From: RPQJ01 sp963762315
GTDB taxonomy: Bacteria; Pseudomonadota; Gammaproteobacteria; Steroidobacterales; Steroidobacteraceae
DNA: 64,000 nucleotides
Assembly: GCA_963762315.1 (NCBI GenBank)
Contig: CAVXKO010000003.1
Span: 248,001-312,000 of the forward strand
Direction of reading: 5' to 3'
The number at the start of each line of letters is the position of its first letter. The first letter of the stretch is position 1. The notes under the pieces were generated by a model, which was not told where the DNA came from, did no database searches, and saw only the letters and a list, made by a program, of their open reading frames with translations. Shown one piece after another: positions 39,796-48,654 of this stretch. The position numbers and the translations under genes are program-made.

Positions 39796-40863
39796 ATGAC
39801 GACGTTCCCGAAGAAACTGGCAGTGATGGCCGCCATCGCGGCGGCCTGTTTCGCAATGACCGCGCAGGCGGCGGACCTGCCGAAGGTGCGCGTGCTGGCG
39901 ACCGGCGGCACGATTGCCGGCGCCCAGGCCAGCGCCACGGACTACGGCTACAAGTCCGGCGCCTACGACGTGAATTCGTTGCTGAGCGCCGTGCCGAACC
40001 TCGACAAGCTCGCCGTGATCACCGGTGAGCAGGTCGCGAATATCGGCAGCCAGGACATGAACGACGAGATCTGGCTGAAGCTCGCCAAGCGGGTCAACGC
40101 CGTGCTGGCCGAACCCGGCACGGACGGCGTCCTGATCACGCATGGCACCGACACGCTCGAGGAGACGAGCTACTTCCTGACGCTCGTCACCAAGAGCGAC
40201 AAGCCGGTCGTGATGGTCGGTTCGATGCGGCCGGCGACGGCGGTCAGCGCCGACGGGCCGGGCAACATCTACAACGGCGTGGCCGTGGTGGCAGATCCGC
40301 GCGCGAAGGGCAAGGGCACGCTCGTCGTGCTCAACGACACGATCCACTACGCGCGCAACGTGATGAAGACCGACACGACCAGCGTGCAGACGTTCCAGTC
40401 CCTCAACCGCGGTCCGGCGGGCGTCGTGCACACCGGCAAGATCGAGTGGTTCGAGCCGATGGACAAGAAGCTCGGCCCCGCCAGCGAGTTCGACGTGGGC
40501 GGCCTCGACAAGCTGCCGCGAGTGGACGTGATCTATGCCCACGCCAACATGAGCGCCGACCTGATCGACGCGGCCGTGAAGAACGGTGCGCAGGGCCTCG
40601 TGATCGCCGGCGTCGGCGACGGCAACATGACCACCCCGGCGCTCGAGGCGGTGCAGAGGGCCGCGAAGGCCGGTGTGGTGGTCGTGCGCAGCACCCGGCT
40701 GGCCGAGGGCATCACGCTAAGGAATAACGAGGTCAACGACGACCAGATGGGATTCGTCGCCTCGGGCGAACTCAACCCGGCGAAGGCTCGCGTTCTCCTG
40801 CAGCTCGCGCTGACGAAGACGAAGGATCCGGTGCGGATCCAGAAGATGTTCTACGAGTATTGA
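39796..40863 (+). CDS. ansB: periplasmic type II L-asparaginase
   Basis: 355 residues with a signal peptide (AVMAAIAAACFAMTAQAAD), so it works in the periplasm, turning asparagine to aspartate and ammonia. Both asparaginase signatures are present: VLATGGTIAG with the first catalytic threonine and ITHGTDTLEETSYFL with the second threonine-aspartate pair, then VGSMRPATAVSADGPGNIYN. The product would feed the AspT antiporter encoded upstream. The ribosome site is AGGAGA, and the gap to aspD is 50 bases with a hairpin. Some glutaminase side activity is possible. Confidence 0.95.
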   Translation: MTTFPKKLAVMAAIAAACFAMTAQAADLPKVRVLATGGTIAGAQASATDYGYKSGAYDVNSLLSAVPNLDKLAVITGEQVANIGSQDMNDEIWLKLAKRVNAVLAEPGTDGVLITHGTDTLEETSYFLTLVTKSDKPVVMVGSMRPATAVSADGPGNIYNGVAVVADPRAKGKGTLVVLNDTIHYARNVMKTDTTSVQTFQSLNRGPAGVVHTGKIEWFEPMDKKLGPASEFDVGGLDKLPRVDVIYAHANMSADLIDAAVKNGAQGLVIAGVGDGNMTTPALEAVQRAAKAGVVVVRSTRLAEGITLRNNEVNDDQMGFVASGELNPAKARVLLQLALTKTKDPVRIQKMFYEY

Positions 40864-40884
40864 TCGCCGACGGACGCGGCACCC

Positions 40885-40918
40885 GCGAGTCGCTGCGCTT
40901 GCTCGCGCAGCGGCTCGC
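40885..40918. terminator. hairpin between convergent asparaginase and lipoprotein genes
   Basis: A 14-base stem GCGAGTCGCTGCGC / GCGCAGCGGCTCGC (one G-T-type mismatch) with a six-base loop sits in the 77-base gap between two convergent genes. A two-way transcript end is likely although no T-run flanks it. Confidence 0.5.
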
Positions 40919-40940
40919 AGGGGAGGTGTCCGCAACGCGA

Positions 40941-42021
40941 CTACTGCGCCGGGATGGTGACCAACGGCAAGCGCTCGGGGTTGCCGGTATCCGCGAGCGT
41001 GAAGAAGAACATGACGGTCGTCAGCGCCCGCTTCGACTGCCAGTCGCTGTCATCGAGCCAGAACCAGTATCCGCGGTACTGCACCGCGACATAAGCCGAG
41101 TCCGGTTTCGACTTGCCGCTGTGGATCCGGCCGACGTCACGCTGGCCCTCGGCGGCATGCTCGAATGCGGGTGCCGCGCGTTTTTCCTGCAGGTGTTGCT
41201 CCGGAACTTCCACATAGCTCGCGAAGGCCTGCAGGATCTGCAGCAGCGAGCGGCTGTTCACCGCCAGTTCATTCGGCGCCCCGCGCATGGGTGAGTACGC
41301 GAGCACGAACTTCTGCTGGTCGGCCGGCAGCCGGAGCAATCGTCCGGATCTCCGCCGACTTCTGCTGGATATCCGCGGGCAGGTCGTCGCGCTGGAAGAA
41401 AAGCACGGCCGTCGAGCCCTTCACCTTGTCCTCCTCGACGCGCATGCCGACGCCGCCGGCTGCCTGCACCTCGCGCATCAATTGCAGTGCGCGCACGAAG
41501 TCCGGATCCGCCTGACGGACCACGCCCGCGGCAGCCGACCGGTTGCGCACGCCGTTCAGCGACTCGACGGACAGGCCCAGGATGTAGTCCGCGGGATAGC
41601 CGGCCTGCAGCATGAAGAAGATATTCTTCGGATCGATCGGCGTGATCAGCCCGCGCAGGAATTTTTCTCCGGTCATCGGCACATAGGTGATCGTGGGCCG
41701 GTCGGTATAGACGGCCTGGCCGCCGACCGAGCCGTAATTGCCCTGCACGGCGCGCTCGGAAGACAGGACTCCATTGACCGCGACGCCGGTCTGCAGCGAA
41801 TACCCGGCGACGATCGAGGCGACGTCCACGAACACCGGCAGGTCGGTATAGCGGATCTTCACGATGTTGAGCAGCGTCTGCTGCTTCCACGAATCCGCGA
41901 TGGCCGTGCTGTAGTCGAATCGGTCGACCGTCACGGACGGTGGGCCGAGGTGCGCGCAGCCGGCGAGAAGCAGCGTGCCCAGCATCGCGGCGGCGACCCC
42001 AGGAGGCGTATGGGCAGTCAT
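40941..42021 (-). CDS. lipoprotein of unknown function (one frameshift)
   Basis: From ATG 42021 a short signal peptide ends in the lipobox LLAGC (MLGTLLLAGCAHLGPP). The mature protein contains RFDYSTAIADSWKQQTLLNIVKIRYTDLPVFVDVASIVAGYSL, then a middle domain and, after an extra base near 41338, the C-terminal part FVLAYSPMRGAPNELAVNSRSLLQILQAFASYVEVPEQH and YVAVQYRGYWFWLDDSDWQSKRALTTVMFFFTLAD. This pattern occurs in uncharacterised proteobacterial lipoproteins. Corrected length is about 359 residues. The gene is alone on the minus strand and no function can be assigned. Confidence 0.75.
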
Positions 42022-42141
42022 GGTGCGTGTTCCGCTTGCGAAGACATGCAACCTTATTACGCCTCCCGGCGCAGCGTCGCAATTCGCGGCTCCGCTGCGG
42101 CACCTTTTCCGACGCTGAATGACTGGCGCTCGGCGATCGCG

Positions 42142-42174
42142 AAAAAGGCCGGCGGGCTTTCGCCCGCCGGCCTT
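42142..42174 (-). terminator. strong intrinsic terminator after the OmpA-family gene
   Basis: On the minus strand a 13-base stem AAGGCCGGCGGGC / GCCCGCCGGCCTT with a GAAA tetraloop runs into TTTTTC, starting 29 bases beyond the porin stop. It has the full form of a Rho-independent terminator and suits a highly expressed outer-membrane protein gene. Confidence 0.9.
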
Positions 42175-42202
42175 GTTCCCTATGCGGGAAGCAGTGCCGG
42201 GA

Positions 42203-43459
42203 TCAGTTCGCCGGACCGCAGTCCGTGCGACGGATCGTCACGCGACGGTTCTCCGCACGACCTTCTTCGGTCGCATTGTCGGCCCGCGGCTTGGTCTCGC
42301 CCATGCCGATCGCCGTGATGCGGCCCGGGGCCACGCCCTTGGCGGCAAGGTAATCCACCACCGCCTGGGCACGACGCTCGGACAGCTTCTGGTTGTAGGC
42401 CTCGTCGCCGACGCTGTCGGTGTGGCCGGTGGCGGTACCACCGACGAACTCCAGCTCCGTCAGCCGCGCCGCAATGCGGTCGAGCTCGGCCTTGTCCTCA
42501 GCCGTCAGTTCCGCCGAGTCGAACGCGAAATGCGTCCGGATCGTCACGTCGCACGAGCAGCCATTCGGACCCACGCGGTCACCCGCCGGGGTGTTCGGGC
42601 AGCGGTCGGCCGTGTCGCACACGCCGTCGTTGTCCGCATCCGCGCACTTCGTCGGCGCCGCCGCCACCGCAGCGACCGGGGCGGCCGCCGCAACCGGCAT
42701 GGCCTCCTCGACCTCACCGAACCGATAGACGAAGCCCAGCGTGAAGCGCTCGACGTCGGTCTTGTCGTTGCCGGTCTCGGCGACGTCCGCGACGTTGTCG
42801 TACTCGAGACGCATGGATACGCGCTGATTCCAAGTGTAGCTGGCACCCACGCCCCACAGGAACGAGCCGCTGTTATCCGAAACGTTGCCTTTTTCCTCGT
42901 AGGTGCGACCCGGGATCGGAACCCCGAGCCGGTTGTCCTGCGCCGAGAAGCTGCCAGTGAGCTTGTTGTCGCCCATGTAATAGCCGAGGCGACCGTAGAG
43001 GTTCCAGGAGTCACCGATCGGCAGCATGGGGAGCAACGACGCGGCCCAACCCGTGCTCTCGAAATTCAGATCGGTCCGATACGTTCCGTCGGTTGCGGTT
43101 GTCGGGCCCGGCGGGCTCACATAGTTATATGTGTACGTACCGGTCGCCCTGATCTCCTCTTTGCCGAGATCCATGTAGCCCGCTTCGACGGCCAGCCACG
43201 GCACGAACTGGTAACCGACAAACAGGCCGTACGTCATGTCCGTGTCGCTGAGCTTGCCCTTGTCCGGGGTAATCGTCGCGAAGTTGAACAGGCCATCGGC
43301 AATGATGGCTGAAAAAGCATCGGCATCCGACTGGGTGACGTTCCAGTTGGCCTGGCCAACGTCGCCGCCGATATAGAACCCACTGCGTTCCGCCGCCGTG
43401 GCGGACGTCGCGACCATCACGGCCGCAGCGATCAATGTAAGTGCATTTCTCATATCCAT
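42203..43459 (-). CDS. ompA: OmpA-family outer-membrane protein with TSP3-like linker
   Basis: 418 residues from ATG 43459, which has a GGAG site; the frame upstream to 43675 is non-coding in character. A signal peptide (LTLIAAAVMVATSATAA) precedes an eight-strand barrel starting GFYIGGDVGQANWNV, an alanine/proline linker, a calcium-type repeat (CADADNDGVCDTADRCPNTPAGDRVGPNGC), and the peptidoglycan-binding OmpA domain with HFAFDSAELTAEDKAELDRIA and GHTDSVGDEAYNQKLSERRAQAV. It links outer membrane and cell wall and may form a small pore. It resembles OprF-like proteins. Confidence 0.93.
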   Translation of the reverse strand: MDMRNALTLIAAAVMVATSATAAERSGFYIGGDVGQANWNVTQSDADAFSAIIADGLFNFATITPDKGKLSDTDMTYGLFVGYQFVPWLAVEAGYMDLGKEEIRATGTYTYNYVSPPGPTTATDGTYRTDLNFESTGWAASLLPMLPIGDSWNLYGRLGYYMGDNKLTGSFSAQDNRLGVPIPGRTYEEKGNVSDNSGSFLWGVGASYTWNQRVSMRLEYDNVADVAETGNDKTDVERFTLGFVYRFGEVEEAMPVAAAAPVAAVAAAPTKCADADNDGVCDTADRCPNTPAGDRVGPNGCSCDVTIRTHFAFDSAELTAEDKAELDRIAARLTELEFVGGTATGHTDSVGDEAYNQKLSERRAQAVVDYLAAKGVAPGRITAIGMGETKPRADNATEEGRAENRRVTIRRTDCGPAN

Positions 43460-43692
43460 CACTCCGTAAACTGAAGTACCTGATGCCAGGCTGGCCGACG
43501 CGCCCGGTCGAGGCCCGCGTTCAAGCCGGCCCGGCGGCATCGTGCACGCAAGATTGCAGGTCTCAGCAGAACCGGGCTCGGCACTTGAGGACTCGCGCGA
43601 GGCATCTGGAGACAAGCCGCTGCGACTAGTACCTACCCCGAGAGATACGAGCAGGGGTGACGCCAGGCGCGCCACCGCAAGGTCGGTGTGGA

Positions 43693-44781
43693 TCAGTCCG
43701 AATTCCGCTGACGCCGTGACCGCTCGCGGCCATGCGTCGGTCGATCGACCTCACTGGTGTGCCTCGACCGCCAGACGGCGGGCGTGGTGCCGCTCCAGCG
43801 GCGAAAGGCGCGGCTGAAGGCGCTCGCGTCGGAGTAGCTGAGTGACGCGGCGATCTGGCTGATATCCAACGCAGTTTCCGCCAGCATGCGCTTGCCTACC
43901 TCGCAGCGGGTCTCGTCAACGATTTTTTCGAAGGTCGTGCCGAAGTTCGCCAGGCGCCGCGTCATCGTCCGCCGGTGCATGGAGAAGAGGGCCGCGATGC
44001 TTTCCGAATCCGCGTGTCCCGTAATGAGACCGCTCCGCAACACATTGCGCACTTGGTCCGGAAACTCGTCGCTTTGGCTTGCCTTGAGGATTGCGATCTG
44101 CTGCAGCAGCAATTGCTCGATCTCGACGTCGACGCCTGGCAGCTTGTGCTGCAACCAGTCGGTGCGGAACACCAGCGCGCTTTGCTCGGCGTCGAAGCGC
44201 AATGAGGTCCCGAATAGCCGGCTGAATGGCCGCTGGTCCCTCGGCGGACGGTGAGCGAATCGCACTTCGAGCGGCAACCATTGGGGGCCGCATAGGCTGC
44301 GCATTAACTTGAAGAAGATGGCCAGCGCTCCGTCATCGATCTGGTCGACCGCCTCGACCCCTGGATGGACGACCGCATAACTGAGAGTCGACACGTCGTC
44401 GCCGGCATCGAGCGTTATGACCTGGCCGCCGTGATACAGGTGCTGGTACGTCGCCATCCTTTGCAGTGCCGTCCGCACGTCGGGCGAGTACCTCGCAAGC
44501 AGTCCGATCACGCCAAAGGACTGCGGACCGCCGTTCTGTCCGACCAGCAGTCCGAAATGCTCGCAGCCCGTGGCGGCGACCGATTCCTTGACCAGGCGAC
44601 CTACGGCGGCAATGGGAAGCAGGTTGGTGGGATCGTCGAACAGCGAGAGGCTCACACGCGCCTTCGCAAACACCGCGACGGGATCGGCATTGAGTTGCTC
44701 GAGCACGATCGGCAGCGACACGACGCCGCTGACCCTGACATTCGCTTCAGCGTACTGCGGACTTCCGGCGGGACGGTTCAT
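43693..44781 (-). CDS. AraC-family transcriptional regulator beside the sulfur-type cluster
   Basis: 362 residues. The N-terminal sensing domain (GRLVKESVAATGCEHFGLLVGQNG) is of the same OruR type as the regulator at 20293-21372. The C-terminal double helix-turn-helix reads FSMHRRTMTRRLANFGTTFEKIVDETR and LDISQIAASLSYSDASAFSRAFRRWSGTTP. It is divergent from the 45.3-60.2 kb cluster, with 507 bases between the starts, so it is the obvious candidate to control that cluster. The inducer is unknown; in this family it is often a small organic compound. Confidence 0.9.
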   Translation of the reverse strand: MNRPAGSPQYAEANVRVSGVVSLPIVLEQLNADPVAVFAKARVSLSLFDDPTNLLPIAAVGRLVKESVAATGCEHFGLLVGQNGGPQSFGVIGLLARYSPDVRTALQRMATYQHLYHGGQVITLDAGDDVSTLSYAVVHPGVEAVDQIDDGALAIFFKLMRSLCGPQWLPLEVRFAHRPPRDQRPFSRLFGTSLRFDAEQSALVFRTDWLQHKLPGVDVEIEQLLLQQIAILKASQSDEFPDQVRNVLRSGLITGHADSESIAALFSMHRRTMTRRLANFGTTFEKIVDETRCEVGKRMLAETALDISQIAASLSYSDASAFSRAFRRWSGTTPAVWRSRHTSEVDRPTHGRERSRRQRNSD

Positions 44782-45288
44782 CGGTGCTTCGATGCGAGAA
44801 TCTCATCTCGATCTGGCGTGAAATGCGTGGCTGGCTGTCCCCAATTGTCAAGTCTACGTCCCCGTGCGTCAACAATAGTCTCCGGGCGGGTATCGCGTTG
44901 ACGCCGCGGTAGCGAGGCTGGCGGTCCAGGATGACAGCGCCGGCATGCTCATGCTGGTTCGCCCGGCGCCCGACCTTGATCATGCTCTTGAGGCACGCAA
45001 CGACTTGTTCGGGGTTCCTCGACGATGTCGCAACGCCTGCTCACGGTGTCCTGACATCGCAGGCGAGCCTCCCGCGCGGCGGGAAACACCTATCAGTCCC
45101 GTCCTCTAATCACAAGACCAAGTCCCCAAGTGCAAAGAGCGGTCGCGAAACGCGTGCTGTACTTGCCACTCGGGCAACAACGGTGGCCTCGAGCGTTGCC
45201 TGAACCGCCGCGCTCGAGGTTGCAGCTCCGCGGTTCGACGGCTTCCGTCGGGCCATCCGTATCACGAACTCGCAATCGGAGGTGCAAC
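44782..45288. other. 507-base divergent intergenic region upstream of the large cluster
   Basis: This holds the start region of the AraC gene and the leader of the first cluster gene. Short open frames here (for example 44931-45203) have no ribosome site or recognisable protein. An inverted repeat at 45187-45219 is the only clear structure; no confident -35/-10 pair could be assigned by eye. Confidence 0.6.
45187..45219. promoter_or_regulatory. interrupted palindrome, candidate operator
   Basis: A perfect nine-base inverted repeat CCTCGAGCG / CGCTCGAGG separated by 15 bases, ending 69 bases before the first cluster gene. The spacing suits a dimeric regulator bound on one face of the helix, or a leader hairpin. 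The divergent AraC gene makes an operator the preferred reading. Confidence 0.4.
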
Positions 45289-45975
45289 ATGAAACTGAAA
45301 ACAGGTATGGAACCCTTGAGTTGGATGAGCTTCACCAACACCCGCGGCCTGCCCTTCCGCGGACTGGGGGCCTTCGTCGGCATCGGGAAGGCTCAGAGGG
45401 CTCACGTCTATACGGCGGCAACGATTCCCGTCGGACCCCGAGGCCTACAAGAAGATCGATGCCGAGAAACTGGCGGGCGAACTCGAAGTGGACATGTGCG
45501 CGGTCAACATGCGGACGCTTCTGGATGATGGACGAAATCAAGTTCCTCGTCGGCGAAACGCAGAACTTCCATGGCGTCGAGATTGCGTTGGGGCGGGGAC
45601 ATGACCGGTGCGGAGATGATCTCCCAGATGCAGAGCGCCTACGTGCCTTCGCTGATCCGTCGCAGCTCAGTCTGGATCTTCAAGGCGGGTAAAGCCGTGT
45701 GCCTGCTGCGCGAGCCCGGCGGTGCGGTCTGGGTCCTGCAGGAGTACACCAAGGCGGTCGATCCGAGCCTGACCCCTGACAACCTCGACACGTTGGGCAA
45801 GAAATACACGACCCTGCCAAAAGGCTGGAAGTTCGAGACCAAGATCCTCGAAAAGGATCTCGTGCTCGACACCACCAAAGCGGGCGGATGGGCGGCCATC
45901 GTTCGCGACGAGCTGCACGGCACCTATCAGGGCTGCGGCTACGGCGCGGATACCAGCGCCAACTACGTGCCGTAA
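45289..45975 (+). CDS. hypothetical protein, first gene of cluster (compensating frameshifts)
   Basis: ATG 45289 has a near-perfect site (CGGAGGTGCAAC). The protein begins MKLKTGMEPLSWMSFTN and ends LHGTYQGCGYGADTSANYVP; between them good coding sequence jumps frames three times, near 45410-45440, 45525 and 45590, through AYKKIDAEKLAGELEVDMC and DEIKFLVGETQNFHGVE to DMTGAEMISQMQSAY. The three insertions cancel, giving about 227 residues. The C-terminal part with WIFKAGKAVCLLREPGGAVWVLQEYTK looks like a secreted or envelope domain, but no signal peptide is clear. No known family could be named with confidence. Confidence 0.6.
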
Positions 45976-46019
45976 TACCCGACCCCGACCTCGGCTGAGG
46001 CTCATTAGGAGAGATCGTG

Positions 46020-46793
46020 ATGGCTGTTTCGATTCGCCGCAGAGTTCTATTGGCTTCCGCGCTGACGGGGTTGCTGCTCGGCTCCAGTGCTTTCGCCGAG
46101 GAGACCGCAGCGGACTGGCAGCACACGGTATTCATCTACGGGATGGGCGCCGGCATCGATGGTGAGGCGCAGATCGGACCGGTCGAGGTCGGGATCGACG
46201 CGAGCATGTCCGACGTGCTCGACGCGCTCGAGTTCGGCGCGATGCTCGCGTATCGCGCCGACAACGGCACCTGGTCCTTCACCGGCGACGCGACCTTCAT
46301 GGGGCTCGGCGCACATGAGACGCACGAGACCCCAGTGGGTGGCGCGGTGAAGGGTGAAATCGACGTCGACCAGACCACATTGATGGGGACTTTCGGTCGT
46401 CGCTGGACAGAGCATCTCGAGGTCCTGTTCGGTCTGGCCTATGTCGATGTGTCGATGGACCTGTCCCTGAAGAGCACGAGCGGAGGACCGCTGGACGTCA
46501 AGGCCAGTCGCGACGCGGACTGGATCGACCCGACCATTGGCCTGCGATACGACCGGCCGCTCGGTGACGCCTGGCGCGTCGTCCTGCGCGGCGACATCGG
46601 TGGCTTCGGCGTCGGGTCCGACTTCATGTATCACCTGCTGGCCGGTGCCCACTGGCAGGCATCGGAGTCCGTCGGCGTCATCCTCGGTTATCGGCTCATC
46701 AGCTTCGACTACGAGGAAGGTAGCAACCAGGACTATCTGCGCTTCGACTTGACTGAACAGGGCCCGATGCTCGGGATGAGCATCTCATTCTGA
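46020..46793 (+). CDS. outer-membrane beta-barrel protein
   Basis: 257 residues from ATG 46020 with an AGGAG site; a GTG one codon earlier is less likely. The signal peptide (RRVLLASALTGLLLGSSAFA) is followed by alternating strands (WQHTVFIYGMGAGIDG; GTWSFTGDATFMGL; AWRVVLRGDIGGFGVG) and a last strand GPMLGMSISF. Strand spacing suggests eight to ten strands. Rhodanese gene 1 follows 33 bases later. The same barrel-then-rhodanese order recurs at 57907-59288. Confidence 0.75.
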   Translation: MAVSIRRRVLLASALTGLLLGSSAFAEETAADWQHTVFIYGMGAGIDGEAQIGPVEVGIDASMSDVLDALEFGAMLAYRADNGTWSFTGDATFMGLGAHETHETPVGGAVKGEIDVDQTTLMGTFGRRWTEHLEVLFGLAYVDVSMDLSLKSTSGGPLDVKASRDADWIDPTIGLRYDRPLGDAWRVVLRGDIGGFGVGSDFMYHLLAGAHWQASESVGVILGYRLISFDYEEGSNQDYLRFDLTEQGPMLGMSISF

Positions 46794-46826
46794 GACGGCC
46801 CGTCGGCGCGAACTGGAGACAGAGTC

Positions 46827-47348
46827 ATGACAGAGCAAAGCGCGGGCGTTCCCAAGGGAAAACAGACGGTCCTCGGACTCTACGTGACGGCCAGGGAGGC
46901 CTACGAGCAGTGCCGGGCCGCACCGGACAGGGTGAAGATCATCGACGTACGGACCCCGGAAGAATTCATGTGGATTGGCCACGCGCCGATCGCATGGAAG
47001 ATCCCGTTCATCGCCGTGACGTACCAGTGGGACGCGGGCAAGAAGCAGTTTCCGGCAAGGCCGCTACCGGACTTCGTCACCCGCGTACAGAAGATCGCGA
47101 CGACGGACGACACGTTAATGGTCATGTGTCGTTCGGGCGGTCGCGCGGCCATGGCCGTCAACCTGCTCGCCCAGGCCGGATTCAGGAAGGTCTACAACAT
47201 CGTCGACGGCATGGAAGGCGATGCCGTGACGGACCCGGACAGCATCTTCAACGGGCGGCGGCTGAAGAACGGTTGGAAGAACGCGGGGTGTCCATGGACG
47301 TACGAACTGACCGGGGACCGACTGTTGCTCCCAGCGTCGGAAGGCTGA
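46827..47348 (+). CDS. rhodanese-domain protein 1, long form, cytoplasmic
   Basis: 173 residues without a signal peptide. The rhodanese fold shows in KIIDVRTPEEFMWIGHAP and the active-site loop MCRSGGRAAM with C101, which would carry a persulfide. Between them is an inserted stretch (WKIPFIAVTYQWDAGKKQFPARPLPDFV) not present in short rhodaneses, and the C-terminus adds NGWKNAGCPWTYEL. The exported copy at 51598 is closely alike, including this insertion. Sulfur transfer from a sulfur donor to an acceptor is the family activity; the acceptor is unknown. Confidence 0.88.
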   Translation: MTEQSAGVPKGKQTVLGLYVTAREAYEQCRAAPDRVKIIDVRTPEEFMWIGHAPIAWKIPFIAVTYQWDAGKKQFPARPLPDFVTRVQKIATTDDTLMVMCRSGGRAAMAVNLLAQAGFRKVYNIVDGMEGDAVTDPDSIFNGRRLKNGWKNAGCPWTYELTGDRLLLPASEG

Positions 47349-47372
47349 GACGACGGAAGTCGGAGGTCCAGG

Positions 47373-48599
47373 ATGATCGACACTCGACCGCAATCTGCGA
47401 CTGGCGCCAATGACCGGACGCCGGTGCAACAGTTGAGCGATTTTTCGCTGGTGGCCGGCGGACCGCTGTACCAGTTCTGGCGGCGCACGCGGCTGTCCGG
47501 AGACTCCCTCGAACTTCCACAGCGCCGGGTTCTCGTGCTGGTCGTGCTGATCTGGGTACCGCTGCTGGTTCTGTCGATTGTCGAAGGGCGGGCCTGGGGC
47601 AACGGCGTGGCGTTGCCATTCCTGCACGACATCGAGACGCACCTGCGTCTGCTGATCGCCGCACCCCTGCTGATCCTGGCGGAAGTCGTCGCGCACCGGA
47701 CCCTGTTCCCGATCGTGAGGCAACTCGTCGACAACGGCGTGGTCAGCGAGGAGGCGCGTCCGCAGTTCGATGCCGCAATTGCCTCCGCGCTACGGCTGCG
47801 CAATTCCGTTGTGGTCGAACTGCTGCTGGTCGTCTTCGTGTACGCCGTGGGAATGCCGTTGGTCTGGCGCGACCAGCTCGCGCTCGACGTGAACAGCTGG
47901 TACGCAACGGTCGCGGGAGGCGAGTTGCTCCCGTCCAATGCCGGCCGTTGGCTGGTGTACGTGAGCATGCCCGTGCTCCAGTTCCTGGTGCTGCGCTGGT
48001 ACTTCAGGTTCTTCGTGTGGGGGCGCTTCCTGTGGCACGTGTCGCGCACGCGGTTGCACCTGGAACCGACGCACCCCGACGGCACCGCCGGGCTGCTGTT
48101 CCTTGCACGCAGCGGCCGTGCGTACCGGCTCGTGCTGCTGGCGTTCGGCACAATGCTCTCCGGCATGATCGCCAACCGGATATTTCACGCCGGTGCCACG
48201 CTGGCGGAATTCAAGGTCGAGATTGTCTTCGCGGTCGGCGTGTTTGTGCTGATGGTCCTTGGGCCGCTGATTGTCTTTTATCCGCAGCTACGCGCGGCCC
48301 GGCGCCAGGGGATGATCGAATACGGGACCCTCGGCCAGGCCTATGCGCGCGAATTCAACCGCAAGTGGCTGCGCGGTCGGCTGCCGGCCGACGAGCCACT
48401 GCTCGGCAACGCCGACTTCCAGTCGCTGGCCGACCTGCACAACGGCTTCCAAGTGGTGCGCGGTGTCCGGCTGGTGCCGTTCACCATGAAGAACGCCACG
48501 TCGCTGGCGGCGATCCTGCTGCTGCCGGTGGCGCCGCTGGTGCTGACGATGGTATCCGTGGAGCAGCTGATCGATCGTTTGCTGAAGACGCTCCTCTGA
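47373..48599 (+). CDS. polytopic membrane protein of unknown function
   Basis: 408 residues with about six membrane helices: RRVLVLVVLIWVPLLVLSIV, LLIAAPLLILAEVVA, VVVELLLVVFVYAVGMPLVW, WLVYVSMPVLQFLVLRWYF, FAVGVFVLMVLGPLIVF and AAILLLPVAPLVLTMVSVEQL. A charged loop (RFFVWGRFLWHVSRTRLHLEPTHPDGTAGLLFL) is conserved in similar hypothetical proteins as far as I recall. No transporter family could be named. It follows rhodanese 1 by 24 bases and precedes the OprB-like porin. Confidence 0.65.
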   Translation: MIDTRPQSATGANDRTPVQQLSDFSLVAGGPLYQFWRRTRLSGDSLELPQRRVLVLVVLIWVPLLVLSIVEGRAWGNGVALPFLHDIETHLRLLIAAPLLILAEVVAHRTLFPIVRQLVDNGVVSEEARPQFDAAIASALRLRNSVVVELLLVVFVYAVGMPLVWRDQLALDVNSWYATVAGGELLPSNAGRWLVYVSMPVLQFLVLRWYFRFFVWGRFLWHVSRTRLHLEPTHPDGTAGLLFLARSGRAYRLVLLAFGTMLSGMIANRIFHAGATLAEFKVEIVFAVGVFVLMVLGPLIVFYPQLRAARRQGMIEYGTLGQAYAREFNRKWLRGRLPADEPLLGNADFQSLADLHNGFQVVRGVRLVPFTMKNATSLAAILLLPVAPLVLTMVSVEQLIDRLLKTLL

Positions 48600-48654
48600 C
48601 AGCTTCGGTGCCGGTCAAGGCCTTGGCAAGCGACCCGATAGGACGAGAGGCCCG

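Noticed and set aside
44931..45203. 90-codon frame in the divergent intergenic region
   Set aside because: No ribosome site, no recognisable sequence, and it lies among the leader and operator-like elements.
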